A DNA stretch of 25,924 nucleotides from DASTBU01 sp035711845. Lineage in GTDB: Bacteria; Acidobacteriota; Vicinamibacteria; Vicinamibacterales; 2-12-FULL-66-21. The position numbers and the translations under genes are program-made. The notes under the pieces were generated by a model. That model had not been told where the DNA came from. It saw only the letters and a program-made list of their open reading frames with translations, and did no database searches. The stretch is from NCBI GenBank assembly GCA_035711845.1, contig DASTBU010000155.1:1-25924 (forward strand), read 5' to 3'. The stretch's first letter is position 1; each line of letters begins with the position of its first letter. This document shows positions 15,109-23,190 of the stretch, piece after piece.

Positions 15109-18100
15109 TTCGATCTCCTTGCTTGAAACAACCCGAGTTCCCGCGCCGCGTTCACCACCTCCCCTGCAATCGGGGCGGCGGCCCTGCCACCGTAGCCGGC
15201 GTTCTCGACGAGAACCGCGAACGCAATCCGGCGAGGGCCATCGAACGGTGCGAAACCGACGAACCAGGAGTGCGATTTCCCGCCCGCCACTTCAGCCGTG
15301 CCGGTCTTTCCCGCGATCGGCGTGGGGTTCGGGGCGAGCGCGCGTCCCGTGCCATGCGTCACCGCGTCGCGCATGTAGCCGGACAGCACCGACGCATCCT
15401 CTTCGGACAGGAACCGCTGCGGCTGCTCGTCGGTGACCTCCGGCGCGGCGAGCCACTGAAGGGGAACGATGAGGCCCCCGCGGGCGATTGCCGCCGCCAC
15501 GCGCGCCATCTTCAAGGGCGAAACGAGCACCTCCGCCTGGCCGTAGCCGGCGTGCGGCAGCGTGCGCTGGAGCGACGCTGGGGTGGACTGCCTGGCCACC
15601 TGGATTTGAAACGGCGACGCGGCGTCGAAGATCGGCCGCGAGCCGAGGCGGATCGCGAGCTGCGCGAAATAAGCGTTGCAGGACACGACGAGACCGCGCC
15701 GCAATCCCACGACACCGTGCGGGCTCGTATCGAGCAAGTCATCGCGCACCGGGCGCGACCATCCCCGTACGAAGTTGCCGACGCGCCCACCGGGAAGCCG
15801 CACGCACTGGAACGTGCTATCCGCCGCAGAGCTCCCGGTCCGGAGTGCGGCGGCAGCGACCAGTAGCTTGAACGTCGAGCCGGGCGCGTAGAGGCCATAC
15901 CGCGCGCGATCGAGCAGCGGGTCGTCCCGATCGCGTCCCTTTTCTGACGGGTCCGGCAGCCGTGTGCCAGTCGGCCATGGATAGCTGACCGACGCGAGCA
16001 CTTCGCCGCTCTCGACGTCGAGCACGATCGCCGCACCGCGCGAATGTCCGCCCGTCTCGACCCCCGCTTCGAGCGCGGCAGCGACACGCGTCTGGAGTCG
16101 CGCGTCGATCGACGTCCGCAGATCCCGAGGCCTGTCGAGCAGCCTCTTGACCGCCGGATGCGTCGGATCGTTGCGATGCCGGACGAGCGGGAGCAGCTCC
16201 GAGTAATCCCGGCGGATGGTGCGCACGTTCGTCCCGGTTCGCCGGTTGATGACGTCCACGACGAGCTGGCGGTCGTCGTAGCCCTTCAGGGTCGCGTCGC
16301 TGTCCCGCTCGTAGTACGAAGAGTTGCGGGCGCCCCAGTTGGTCCGCTCGTTCCAGTCCCCGACCAGGCTGAACCCGGGGCCGCCGAGCGGATAGCAGCG
16401 CTCCGCCGCATCCGGGCAACCTTGCGCAGGCACGATACCCTGCTTGCGAAACTCGGCCGTGATCGTCGCCATGCGTTCGGGCGCGCTCGTCGCGAGCGGC
16501 AGCCCGTTGCGATCGAAGATGGTGCCTCGCTGGATGGTGTGCGAGGCTGCGACGAGCCGTGGGTTGTACTCGAAACGATTGCCGCCGTCGGCTTGCTCGC
16601 TGAGGCTCGAGGCCGTCGCGAACCGATCGGCTCTCGCGATCTGGACCCACGCCGCCCGTCCGATGACGGCCAGCGCGGCCAGCGACAGCGCCATCGCGAG
16701 GCCTCTCATCGGCTGGTGCAGGTGCGGGCGCAGGGGGCCGTTGCGTTTTGCAATCGCGAGGACGATGCCGATCGCCAGGCAGTTGGCGAGCATCGACGAG
16801 CGGCCGTAGCTGAGGAAAGGCGTGACGACGCCGGAGAGCGGAACGAGGGCCAGCATGCCGCTGCCGATCACGAATGCCTGAACCACGAGCACCAGCGCCA
16901 CGCCCGTCGCCAGGAGCGCGGAGAAGTCGCCCGGTGCGCGCAGGGCCGTACGGAAGCAGCGCCAGCTCAGAATCGCGTAGAGCCCGATCACCACCGCCAG
17001 CCCGAGAAAGCCGAGCTCTTCGCCGATGGCAGCCAGCACGAAGTCGGTGTGCCCGGCAGGCACCGACGCCGGGCTGCCCAGTCCTGGACCGCTTCCCCAG
17101 AACGCGCCCGTGGACAGCGCCCACAGGCCGTGCGCGATCTGATTGCCTCCGGGCACGCCGTTGTTCCAGGGATCCGCCCAGATCATCACGCGCTGGCGGA
17201 CCGTGGACGGGTAGCCGATCCAGTAGGCAAACGCGAACCCGGCGGCGAGCAGCGCGAAGCCGACGATCACGGCGGGCACTCGCCCGCGTGCGATCGCGTA
17301 CAGGGCCATGAACACGCAGGACAGCACGAGCGCCGGTCCGAGGTCTTTCTGCAGGAAGAAAAACGCCAGGACGAGCGACATGCTGATGATCACCGGGCGG
17401 ATATCCTTCCAGCGCGGCACGCGGATGTGCCGCAGCCAGGGGTGCGCCGGCGCCGGCTGCTCGGAGAACTCGCGCAGAAACTCCAACCGCCCGGCGAAGT
17501 GTGCGGCGAGCGCGAACACCACCAGCAGACGTATGACCTCGACGGGCTGAAATCCGAACAGATTGACCTTCACACCGCTTGCGCCCGGCCCTGTCCCGAG
17601 GATCAGGAGCAGCGCCGCAAGGCCGAGTGCAAGCGAGAGCGGCGCCAGCACGGAGCGGCGGAGGCGGGAGGCCTCGAAGTCGATCTCGGAGGCTGCCAGC
17701 AGCAGCCCGAGCCCGCCGGCGACGCCCCAGGCAAACGTGGACGCAGCCACTGTATCGCGCAGCGGATCGCGAAGCGCCAGCATGCTGATCAGGCCGATCC
17801 CCGACAGCATGAGCACCGCCGGGAGCAGCAGCGGATCGTCGGCCGCGCGGCGCCAGCGCCTGACGAGATGCGCGATCCAGAACGCGCCGAAGAACCACGC
17901 GGCGGCGCCGAGCACGCGTGCGCCGAACTCACCAACTGTCCGCACCGCGAGGCGCGGCTTGATGTCAGCGATGTCCGCCGGCGTGAGCACGGCGACGTCC
18001 TCCGCGTCGGGACGCTGTGCGAGCCGCTCGCGCAGCCGCACGAGCTTCCTGTCGGCTTTCACATCGGAGGCTGGGAGCCTGACCGCCGCAAGCGCGCCGA

Positions 18101-18425
18101 CGTGATCGATCTTCGACGGACGGTCGAGCGTCCTCCGGTAGAGCGCACGCGCGATCGTCCGCTGCTCGTCGGTGCTTTCGAACGTCCCGAGCAGCGGCAC
18201 CAGCTCTTCGGGACCGCGCAGGCGCTGAAGGTTTATCAGGCGGCCGTTGCGTTCGTCGGCGCTGAGCTGCCCGAGCCGGCCCCAGTACGTGAGCCCGAGG
18301 CCGAGCAGGATGACGAGCGAGCCCGCCAGCAGGCCGAGCATCTCGACGTTGGCAAGGCGGCGCGCGTGCCGTGCCGGCTCGCTGACCCGAGGCGCTCGCG
18401 CGGTTGTCGTGGTGATGACGCGCAT
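15105..18425 (-). CDS. Natural SEDS glycosyltransferase-class B PBP fusion (RodA/FtsW + PBP2-like)
   Basis: A 1106-residue protein. One N-terminal helix (28-47) and a roughly 120-residue extracytoplasmic region (50-170) precede a SEDS core (about 172-560). SEDS marks are GFQPVEVIRL, QKDLGPALV, STVRQRVMIWADPW, H459-T-D461-F with GEELG, and PFLSYGRSS. D461 aligns with the essential Asp of RodA/FtsW. A second anchor helix (about 565-590) leads to the RGTIFDRNG pedestal motif and a transpeptidase domain with S850-TFK853, S915-C-N917 and K1040-TG. Both glycan polymerisation and crosslinking activities are therefore predicted in one chain. The ATG at 18425 overlaps the kinase stop (TGATG) with GAGG upstream. 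In actinobacteria the equivalent rodA and pbpA are separate adjacent genes. Confidence 0.92.
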   Translation of the reverse strand: MRVITTTTARAPRVSEPARHARRLANVEMLGLLAGSLVILLGLGLTYWGRLGQLSADERNGRLINLQRLRGPEELVPLLGTFESTDEQRTIARALYRRTLDRPSKIDHVGALAAVRLPASDVKADRKLVRLRERLAQRPDAEDVAVLTPADIADIKPRLAVRTVGEFGARVLGAAAWFFGAFWIAHLVRRWRRAADDPLLLPAVLMLSGIGLISMLALRDPLRDTVAASTFAWGVAGGLGLLLAASEIDFEASRLRRSVLAPLSLALGLAALLLILGTGPGASGVKVNLFGFQPVEVIRLLVVFALAAHFAGRLEFLREFSEQPAPAHPWLRHIRVPRWKDIRPVIISMSLVLAFFFLQKDLGPALVLSCVFMALYAIARGRVPAVIVGFALLAAGFAFAYWIGYPSTVRQRVMIWADPWNNGVPGGNQIAHGLWALSTGAFWGSGPGLGSPASVPAGHTDFVLAAIGEELGFLGLAVVIGLYAILSWRCFRTALRAPGDFSALLATGVALVLVVQAFVIGSGMLALVPLSGVVTPFLSYGRSSMLANCLAIGIVLAIAKRNGPLRPHLHQPMRGLAMALSLAALAVIGRAAWVQIARADRFATASSLSEQADGGNRFEYNPRLVAASHTIQRGTIFDRNGLPLATSAPERMATITAEFRKQGIVPAQGCPDAAERCYPLGGPGFSLVGDWNERTNWGARNSSYYERDSDATLKGYDDRQLVVDVINRRTGTNVRTIRRDYSELLPLVRHRNDPTHPAVKRLLDRPRDLRTSIDARLQTRVAAALEAGVETGGHSRGAAIVLDVESGEVLASVSYPWPTGTRLPDPSEKGRDRDDPLLDRARYGLYAPGSTFKLLVAAAALRTGSSAADSTFQCVRLPGGRVGNFVRGWSRPVRDDLLDTSPHGVVGLRRGLVVSCNAYFAQLAIRLGSRPIFDAASPFQIQVARQSTPASLQRTLPHAGYGQAEVLVSPLKMARVAAAIARGGLIVPLQWLAAPEVTDEQPQRFLSEEDASVLSGYMRDAVTHGTGRALAPNPTPIAGKTGTAEVAGGKSHSWFVGFAPFDGPRRIAFAVLVENAGYGGRAAAPIAGEVVNAARELGLFQARRSK

Positions 18426-20344
18426 CACAGACCCTCGGCTCCCGATCCGTCGTCCAGCAGGTCGCGCTCGACGAGCTTCAGGTACCGCTTGCATGTCTCC
18501 ATGTTCGTCGCCGCATACCCGAAGCCGAGAATGCCGTCGAAGGCATCGATGCACCCGGCGTAGTCTGCCCGCGCGCGTTCGAGCTCCCGCCGGCGCTGCT
18601 CGCCGGTCAGCTTACGGGCGAGGAGCCGCGTGGCATTCGCCCGCTTCATGTAGCCGTCGCCGAGCATCGCGCGCTCGCGGCGGCCCGACGCGTAGCCCCG
18701 TTCCTGTGCCGCGTCGATGGCCTCCGCGGCCTGATCCACGTCGCCGAGCCCATACACCGCAATCCGGCTGATCCCGAGATACGGATCGAAGGACCGGCGG
18801 TCGACCTCCGCCGCGAGCCTGAATTTGTCCATCGCGCGGGTGTAAGTTTGGCGCGCCGCAGCCGCCGGCTGGGCCCGTGCGCCCAGGCGGATCACGTGCG
18901 CTTCGCACGTCAGCAGCTTCGAGAGCAGCGAGTCGTCCGGCGTCCCCAGCTCGGTCGCCCATCGAAGCGACTGCAACGCCTGCGTCCACTCGGCCGGTCC
19001 CATCGTCGGCTCCTCGCGCCGGTAGTCGTCGATCACGCCGTCAGCCAGCGACACGAGCCGTTCCCTCAGGGGCACATTGACGCGCATTCGAAGGCCGGCA
19101 TCGAAGACTCCCCAGGCCAGGATCCCGTCGTAATGGTTCCTGCTCTCGACGAGCCCGGTACCCTGGAGCTCGTCGAGCGCGCCGCGAAACCGCTCGGCCG
19201 CGACCCATGCCACGCCTTCTCTCGCGACGAAACCGATGAAACCGACGAGGAGAACTGCCCACGCGATGCGCCGGACCCCCTTACGTACGCGCGCCGGTGG
19301 CGTTGGGGGACCAGGCGGCGGCTCGGCGGGTTCCAGCTTCGTTGGTGCGCCGTTGGGGTGTGCACCGCTGAGGGGTGGAAGAGGATCGGTAGGGGGAACC
19401 GTGTGCACGGTCGGCGTCGCGCTCCGTCGAGCCGCTTGTCTGCCGATTGGCATCGTCGCGGGCGTGACGTACTCGTCGAGCGCGAGAGGTTGCTCGCCGG
19501 CGAGGAACCTTTCGAGGTCGGATTTGATCGCGGCTGCCGATGGGTAGCGTCGCTCGAGCTGATAGGCGAGCAGCTTGCTGACGATCGCCGCAATCTGCGG
19601 CGGGACCGAGCCGGGCAGCGGCTCGCGAGGCAGGTTGGTCCGGATTGCGTGTTCGAGCTGGCTGCGGTTGCGATCGAGCGCCGGGTACGGCCGGTGGCCG
19701 CTGAGCATTTCGTACAGGATCACGCCGAGCGACCAGAAATCGACGTGCTCGTTGACGTGGCCGCAGTCGAGCCGCTCGGGCGACGCGTATGCCGACGTGC
19801 CCCAGTTGTTGGTCGTGACCTGGGTTGTCCGGGCGAGCGCCTTGGCGATGCCGAAGTCCAGCACCTTGATCTCGCCCGACGGGCCGATCAGGATATGGCC
19901 GGGCTTCAGATCCGCGTGGACCAGGCGATCGTAGGGTTCGCCCTCGACGGTGGTGGCGAAGCTGTGGGCCTTGTCCAGGAATTCGCAGATGCGGACCGCG
20001 TACTGCGCCGCGAGGCGTGGCTCGATCGGCCCGTCCTTGATCAGGTCGGTGAGCGCGCCCCCTTCGACGAGCTCCATCGCGATGAAGAGATCGTCGCCGT
20101 CCTGCCCGAACTCGTAGACCCTCGGCACCATCCCGTGCGCCTGCTCGAACTGCTGCTGGAGCATCGCGCCGTGCCGCTCGGCGGCAATCCGCTCGCGTGC
20201 ATCGGCCTCGTCGGTCAACAGCACGAGCTTCAGCGCCACTCTGGCGCCGTCGCTCGCGCGGCGCGCCCGCCAGACGGTGCCGAAGCTTCCCTGATCGAAC
20301 GGCTTCTCGCCTTCGGTCGCGTAATCTCCGACTTGCCAGGGCAT
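18425..20344 (-). CDS. Membrane Ser/Thr protein kinase with helical-repeat ectodomain
   Basis: A 639-residue kinase of the bacterial Hanks type. Residues 1-285 form the kinase domain: glycine loop QGSFGTVW (18-25), K39, catalytic D145 in HADLKPGH, D163-FG and SPE (188-190). The Asn that normally coordinates magnesium after HRDLKPxN is His150. A proline-rich juxtamembrane stretch (300-352), one membrane helix (358-376) and a roughly 260-residue TPR/SEL-like helical ectodomain (380-639) follow, instead of the PASTA repeats of PknB. It probably senses an envelope signal and phosphorylates partners bound by the FHA proteins. The heptamer array fills the leader directly before its ATG. The cell-wall synthase gene overlaps its stop codon by one base. 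Confidence 0.9.
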   Translation of the reverse strand: MPWQVGDYATEGEKPFDQGSFGTVWRARRASDGARVALKLVLLTDEADARERIAAERHGAMLQQQFEQAHGMVPRVYEFGQDGDDLFIAMELVEGGALTDLIKDGPIEPRLAAQYAVRICEFLDKAHSFATTVEGEPYDRLVHADLKPGHILIGPSGEIKVLDFGIAKALARTTQVTTNNWGTSAYASPERLDCGHVNEHVDFWSLGVILYEMLSGHRPYPALDRNRSQLEHAIRTNLPREPLPGSVPPQIAAIVSKLLAYQLERRYPSAAAIKSDLERFLAGEQPLALDEYVTPATMPIGRQAARRSATPTVHTVPPTDPLPPLSGAHPNGAPTKLEPAEPPPGPPTPPARVRKGVRRIAWAVLLVGFIGFVAREGVAWVAAERFRGALDELQGTGLVESRNHYDGILAWGVFDAGLRMRVNVPLRERLVSLADGVIDDYRREEPTMGPAEWTQALQSLRWATELGTPDDSLLSKLLTCEAHVIRLGARAQPAAAARQTYTRAMDKFRLAAEVDRRSFDPYLGISRIAVYGLGDVDQAAEAIDAAQERGYASGRRERAMLGDGYMKRANATRLLARKLTGEQRRRELERARADYAGCIDAFDGILGFGYAATNMETCKRYLKLVERDLLDDGSGAEGL

Positions 20345-20345
20345 G

Positions 20346-20428
20346 AATCAGTCCGTGGTCGTCAGTCGTCGGTCGTCCGTCCCAGTCGGTCGTCGAGAAT
20401 CGACAGTCGACAGTCGTAAGTCGCCATC
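20346..20428. repeat. Heptanucleotide array, CGNNNGT type, inside the operon
   Basis: About 12 seven-base units (CGTCAGT, CGTCGGT, CGACAGT, CGTAAGT; one unit has 6 bases) occupy the 118-base gap between the phosphatase stop and the kinase ATG. The array ends one base before the start codon, in the position where a ribosome-binding site would be, and no Shine-Dalgarno sequence is seen. Confidence 0.88.
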
Positions 20429-20462
20429 GGGCGGCGGACCCCGGAGGTCGGACGGCGGCAAA

Positions 20463-22091
20463 TCATCGGAGTGGTGATGGCTCTGCGCTGACTATGACGT
20501 TGGCGGCGGCGATTTGTTGCCTGTCGGCCTGTGACGCCCCCGCCACGATGTCGGTCCCGAAGCCGGAGAAGAGATTGCCCCTGAGCGTTGCCTTGGCCTG
20601 CGGCGCAACGTCGAGGGGCGAAACCGCCCGGCCGGACTTCAGGAACACATTCCTGGTCAGGAGTGCCTGGGAGCGCTCGCCAGCCTTGACCGCCCGGCCC
20701 TGCACCACGAAGTGGCTGCCGCGCAGCGTCAGCTCTGCTCCTGTCGCGAGCTCGAGGCCGGACCGCATCGGCCCGGCGATCTCGAGGAGCTCGAGCACGC
20801 GGCCCTGGCCTGACACTCGTATCCCGACGTCCACGGGCAGTTCCGGAGTGGACTCGATCCGCGTCCCCGAGATCCTGCCGCCGAGCTCGCCCCACGCCGT
20901 GATCGCGACCCACTCGCCCTCCGCTCCAGCCGCGCGGGCGAGCGTGACGCTTTCGGGCACGCGGGCGATCAGGTGCACCCCGTCCGGGATGACGATGCGT
21001 TCGGGATAGATTCCCGGCTCGACGCGCACGGTGTCGCCGGCGCGTGCCTCGAGCATTGCGTCTCCGATCCGCGGGTACACCCCGACGCCAGTGGGGCCGA
21101 CGACGAGGATGCGGCTGCCGACCGCCTTCGTCGCGGGCATGCGCCACGCCAGGAAGAGCGTTGCGCCTACTCCGGCCAGCGCGCCGAGGGTGAACCATGT
21201 GGTCCGGCTGCGAAGCAACCAACGCCCAGCGCCGCGAAGCCGGTTTTTCGGCCGGCCGCGCTCAGCCGTGGCGGGCAGATCGGCCGGGAGGGTAGGATTG
21301 TCCCCGCGCGAGCCCCGCACGGTGCGCGCGAAACCGGGGCCCTCGACGTAGACGACCGTGACGTTGTCCTTGCCGCCGGCTTCATTTGCTGCCGCGACGA
21401 GCGACTCCACGACGTCGTCGGGGTTCCCCGCGTGGCGCCTCACGATGCGATGGATCGCCGACGAGGAGAGCATGTCGCTCAGGCCATCCGTGCAGAGCAG
21501 GATTGCGCAGTCGCGATCCATCGGCTCGGAGACGACGTCCACGTACTCTTCCTCGTCCTTGTCCCGGTAGGCGCCGCCCACGTCCCGAAAGACCTCGTGG
21601 CGGCGCGGGTGGCGCATCGCCTCGGCTTCGGTGATCTCCTGCGCATCCTCCCGTTCGCCGACAGGGGAGTGGTCGTTGGTGAGTTTCGCGATGCCGTCCG
21701 GCCGGATCTTGTAGAGACGGCTGTCGCCGACGTGCCCAATCGTCAGGGTTCGATCGTCGACGACTGCCAGCGTGACGACGCACGTCATGCCGCTGAGGTC
21801 TGGGCACTCGCTGGCGCGCCTGAAGATTTCGTTGTTGGCGATCGCGATCGCCTCGCGTACGCGTTCGGCGGGCGTTCCGAGCGGGCGGGCGAGCCGCTGG
21901 AGGATCACGTCGTGCGCGATTGCTGCGGCCAGCTCGCCGGCCGCCTGACCGCCGATGCCGTCGATGACGCCATAAACGCCGCGCTCCGCGTCCACGAGCG
22001 GCACGTCCTCGTTGTTCGTGCGGACTCGTCCCGGATCGGTTCGATATGCGACCCGCACGCCGTATGCAGCGGACACGGCCATGTCAGTCAT
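20463..22091 (-). CDS. PP2C phosphatase with membrane helix and beta-helix-like ectodomain (PstP-like)
   Basis: A 542-residue protein. Residues 8-250 are a PP2C/PPM Ser/Thr phosphatase with RTNNED (24-29), D44-G in VIDGIGG, GHVGDSRLY (119-127), D202 in TDGLSD, and K241-D242-N. A basic linker and one membrane helix (299-317) follow, then about 220 residues outside the membrane. That region opens with YPRIGDAMLEARAGDTVRVEPGIY, typical of right-handed parallel beta-helix (DUF1565/NosD-like) repeats, with further short repeats such as GIRVSGQGRVLELLEI. The phosphatase should reverse the neighbouring kinase. The ATG at 22091 overlaps the small upstream gene; ATG 22082, one base after that gene's TGA, is an alternative start. 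Confidence 0.88.
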   Translation of the reverse strand: MTDMAVSAAYGVRVAYRTDPGRVRTNNEDVPLVDAERGVYGVIDGIGGQAAGELAAAIAHDVILQRLARPLGTPAERVREAIAIANNEIFRRASECPDLSGMTCVVTLAVVDDRTLTIGHVGDSRLYKIRPDGIAKLTNDHSPVGEREDAQEITEAEAMRHPRRHEVFRDVGGAYRDKDEEEYVDVVSEPMDRDCAILLCTDGLSDMLSSSAIHRIVRRHAGNPDDVVESLVAAANEAGGKDNVTVVYVEGPGFARTVRGSRGDNPTLPADLPATAERGRPKNRLRGAGRWLLRSRTTWFTLGALAGVGATLFLAWRMPATKAVGSRILVVGPTGVGVYPRIGDAMLEARAGDTVRVEPGIYPERIVIPDGVHLIARVPESVTLARAAGAEGEWVAITAWGELGGRISGTRIESTPELPVDVGIRVSGQGRVLELLEIAGPMRSGLELATGAELTLRGSHFVVQGRAVKAGERSQALLTRNVFLKSGRAVSPLDVAPQAKATLRGNLFSGFGTDIVAGASQADRQQIAAANVIVSAEPSPLR

Positions 22092-22182
22092 GATCGGCAA
22101 CGCGGCCGAGGTACACGAGCCAGGCCAGCGCCGCCACGAGCGCGAAAAGAAACACGAAGTCGAGCCAGTAGAGCCAGTTCAT
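22084..22182 (-). CDS. 32-residue single-span membrane peptide
   Basis: A small gene between the FHA and phosphatase genes. It encodes 32 residues, of which about 24 (from MNWLYWLD to LVYLG) are a continuous Trp/Leu/Val/Ala-rich membrane segment, with a short polar tail RVADHD. The ATG at 22182 overlaps the FHA stop (ATGA) with GGCGGA ahead of it. Its TGA lies next to or inside the phosphatase start region, so it is coupled on both sides. Length, frame and hydrophobicity would be hard to maintain in non-coding sequence. The peptide is unknown to me; it may help membrane placement of the phosphatase or kinase. Confidence 0.65.
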   Translation of the reverse strand: MNWLYWLDFVFLFALVAALAWLVYLGRVADHD

Positions 22183-23075
22183 TCCGCCGGCGTTGCCTCG
22201 AACGTGATCACGATCGCGTCGGCAAGGCCGATGCGCGCCCGCCGGGGCAGGACCTGCTCGATGCCCGGCTGCGAAACGCCCTCGGGGGTCTTGACCGCCG
22301 CGGGGATCGGCTCGCCGTTCACGGTCGTTCCCCAGAGGCTGACGTCCTGGATGAAGAAGGTGCCACCGGCGTCCCGGCGCAGCCGGAAGTGCTCCCGCGA
22401 GACCTTCGAGCTCGCCACCACCTGAACGTCCACCCAGGCCGAGCTGCCGCCGCGCCCTACCGAAATGGTGTCCTTCAGCATCACGAACACGTGCGGGCCC
22501 TGATCGTCCTCGTAGGTGAGCCGCGCGCGCTCGGCCGCGTCGTTGTTGCGGCCTGCGAGCGGCGCCGTCGATCGCGGCTCCGCTTCGCCCGACTGCGGGA
22601 CGTCTTTCGTGGTCGCCGTCCTGCGGCCGCCGGCTACGACGCTCTTGACGATGCGGGTCGTGGGGGTGCCGGCATATTCCGTGGGCGCCGGCATGGCGAG
22701 CGTCGAGACGATCCCCAGCTGGCCGTGCTCGAGCTCCCCGTTGCGGTCGGCCTGAATGTGGATCTCCCAGCCCCCCGCGGGGACCTCGATTGGCGGCAGG
22801 TCGTCGCGCTGCAGCAGTCGCGTCAGCACCCGTCGTCCCGACCGCGCTCGCCCCTGGTTGATCCTTTCCACTTCGCCCGTCAGCGCCCGCTGCACTTCGT
22901 CCACGATGCGGGACGCAATCGGCTCGATCGTCTCGAACTCCTCGGGGTGGATGTAGACGTGGTACACGGTGGGAGCGAGCGTGGAGAAGGGCAGCGGGTA
23001 CAAGTTCAGCAGCAGTTCGTCCCTGACCCCTTTCCAGATGTGCCGGCCACTTGGTGCCCTGGTCGCTGTCGCCAT
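22179..23075 (-). CDS. FHA-domain protein with DUF3662-like N-terminus, first gene of the operon
   Basis: A 298-residue soluble protein. The N-terminal part (10-125) includes TVYHVYIHPEEFETIEPIASRIV and resembles the FhaA-type DUF3662 domain. A flexible Thr-rich linker (about 130-175, with TPTT and TATT) offers possible phosphorylation sites. The FHA domain (about 184-292) has G207-R208-G, S226-REH229 and VNG (252-254); the usual N in the SNG motif reads SLWGT. The ATG at 23075 has AAGGAG 6 bases upstream. Upstream in-frame sequence is antisense to a real gene and was not used. It heads the minus-strand operon, and its linker could be a substrate for the kinase encoded two genes further downstream. 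Confidence 0.83.
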   Translation of the reverse strand: MATATRAPSGRHIWKGVRDELLLNLYPLPFSTLAPTVYHVYIHPEEFETIEPIASRIVDEVQRALTGEVERINQGRARSGRRVLTRLLQRDDLPPIEVPAGGWEIHIQADRNGELEHGQLGIVSTLAMPAPTEYAGTPTTRIVKSVVAGGRRTATTKDVPQSGEAEPRSTAPLAGRNNDAAERARLTYEDDQGPHVFVMLKDTISVGRGGSSAWVDVQVVASSKVSREHFRLRRDAGGTFFIQDVSLWGTTVNGEPIPAAVKTPEGVSQPGIEQVLPRRARIGLADAIVITFEATPAE

Positions 23076-23121
23076 CCGCGGCTCCTTCGGAGTTCTCGCC
23101 ACGCTCCACAAGACGCAGCGG

Positions 23122-23127
23122 ATACTA
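23122..23127 (-). promoter_or_regulatory. Candidate -10 element of the FHA-phosphatase-kinase-synthase operon
   Basis: TAGTAT on the minus strand lies 47 bases before the first ATG of the operon. No -35 consensus is visible at 16-18 bases. The 10-bp-spaced direct repeat begins about 28 bases further upstream, where an activator of the OmpR type would sit. Confidence 0.4.
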
Positions 23128-23154
23128 TGAGGGTTCGGCGAGGCAAAAGTCTTA

Positions 23155-23171
23155 AAGGATTCCCAAGGATT
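23155..23171. promoter_or_regulatory. Direct repeat AAGGATT x2 with 10-bp spacing (candidate winged-helix operator)
   Basis: AAGGATT occurs at 23155-23161 and 23165-23171, one helical turn apart, in the 115-base gap between the operon and the divergent winged-helix/FHA gene. OmpR-type winged helices bind tandem half-sites with this spacing. Either direction could be controlled. Confidence 0.6.
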
Positions 23172-23190
23172 TCGTAGATCGGCGTCATCC

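Noticed and set aside
16044..18563. 839-codon open frame on the plus strand
   Set aside because: It is antisense to the SEDS-PBP fusion, is rich in Arg/His/Glu without domains, and is open only because of high GC in the codon third positions of the real gene.
20973..23177. 734-codon open frame on the plus strand
   Set aside because: It is antisense to the phosphatase and FHA genes, whose motifs are clear; the translation is low-complexity.
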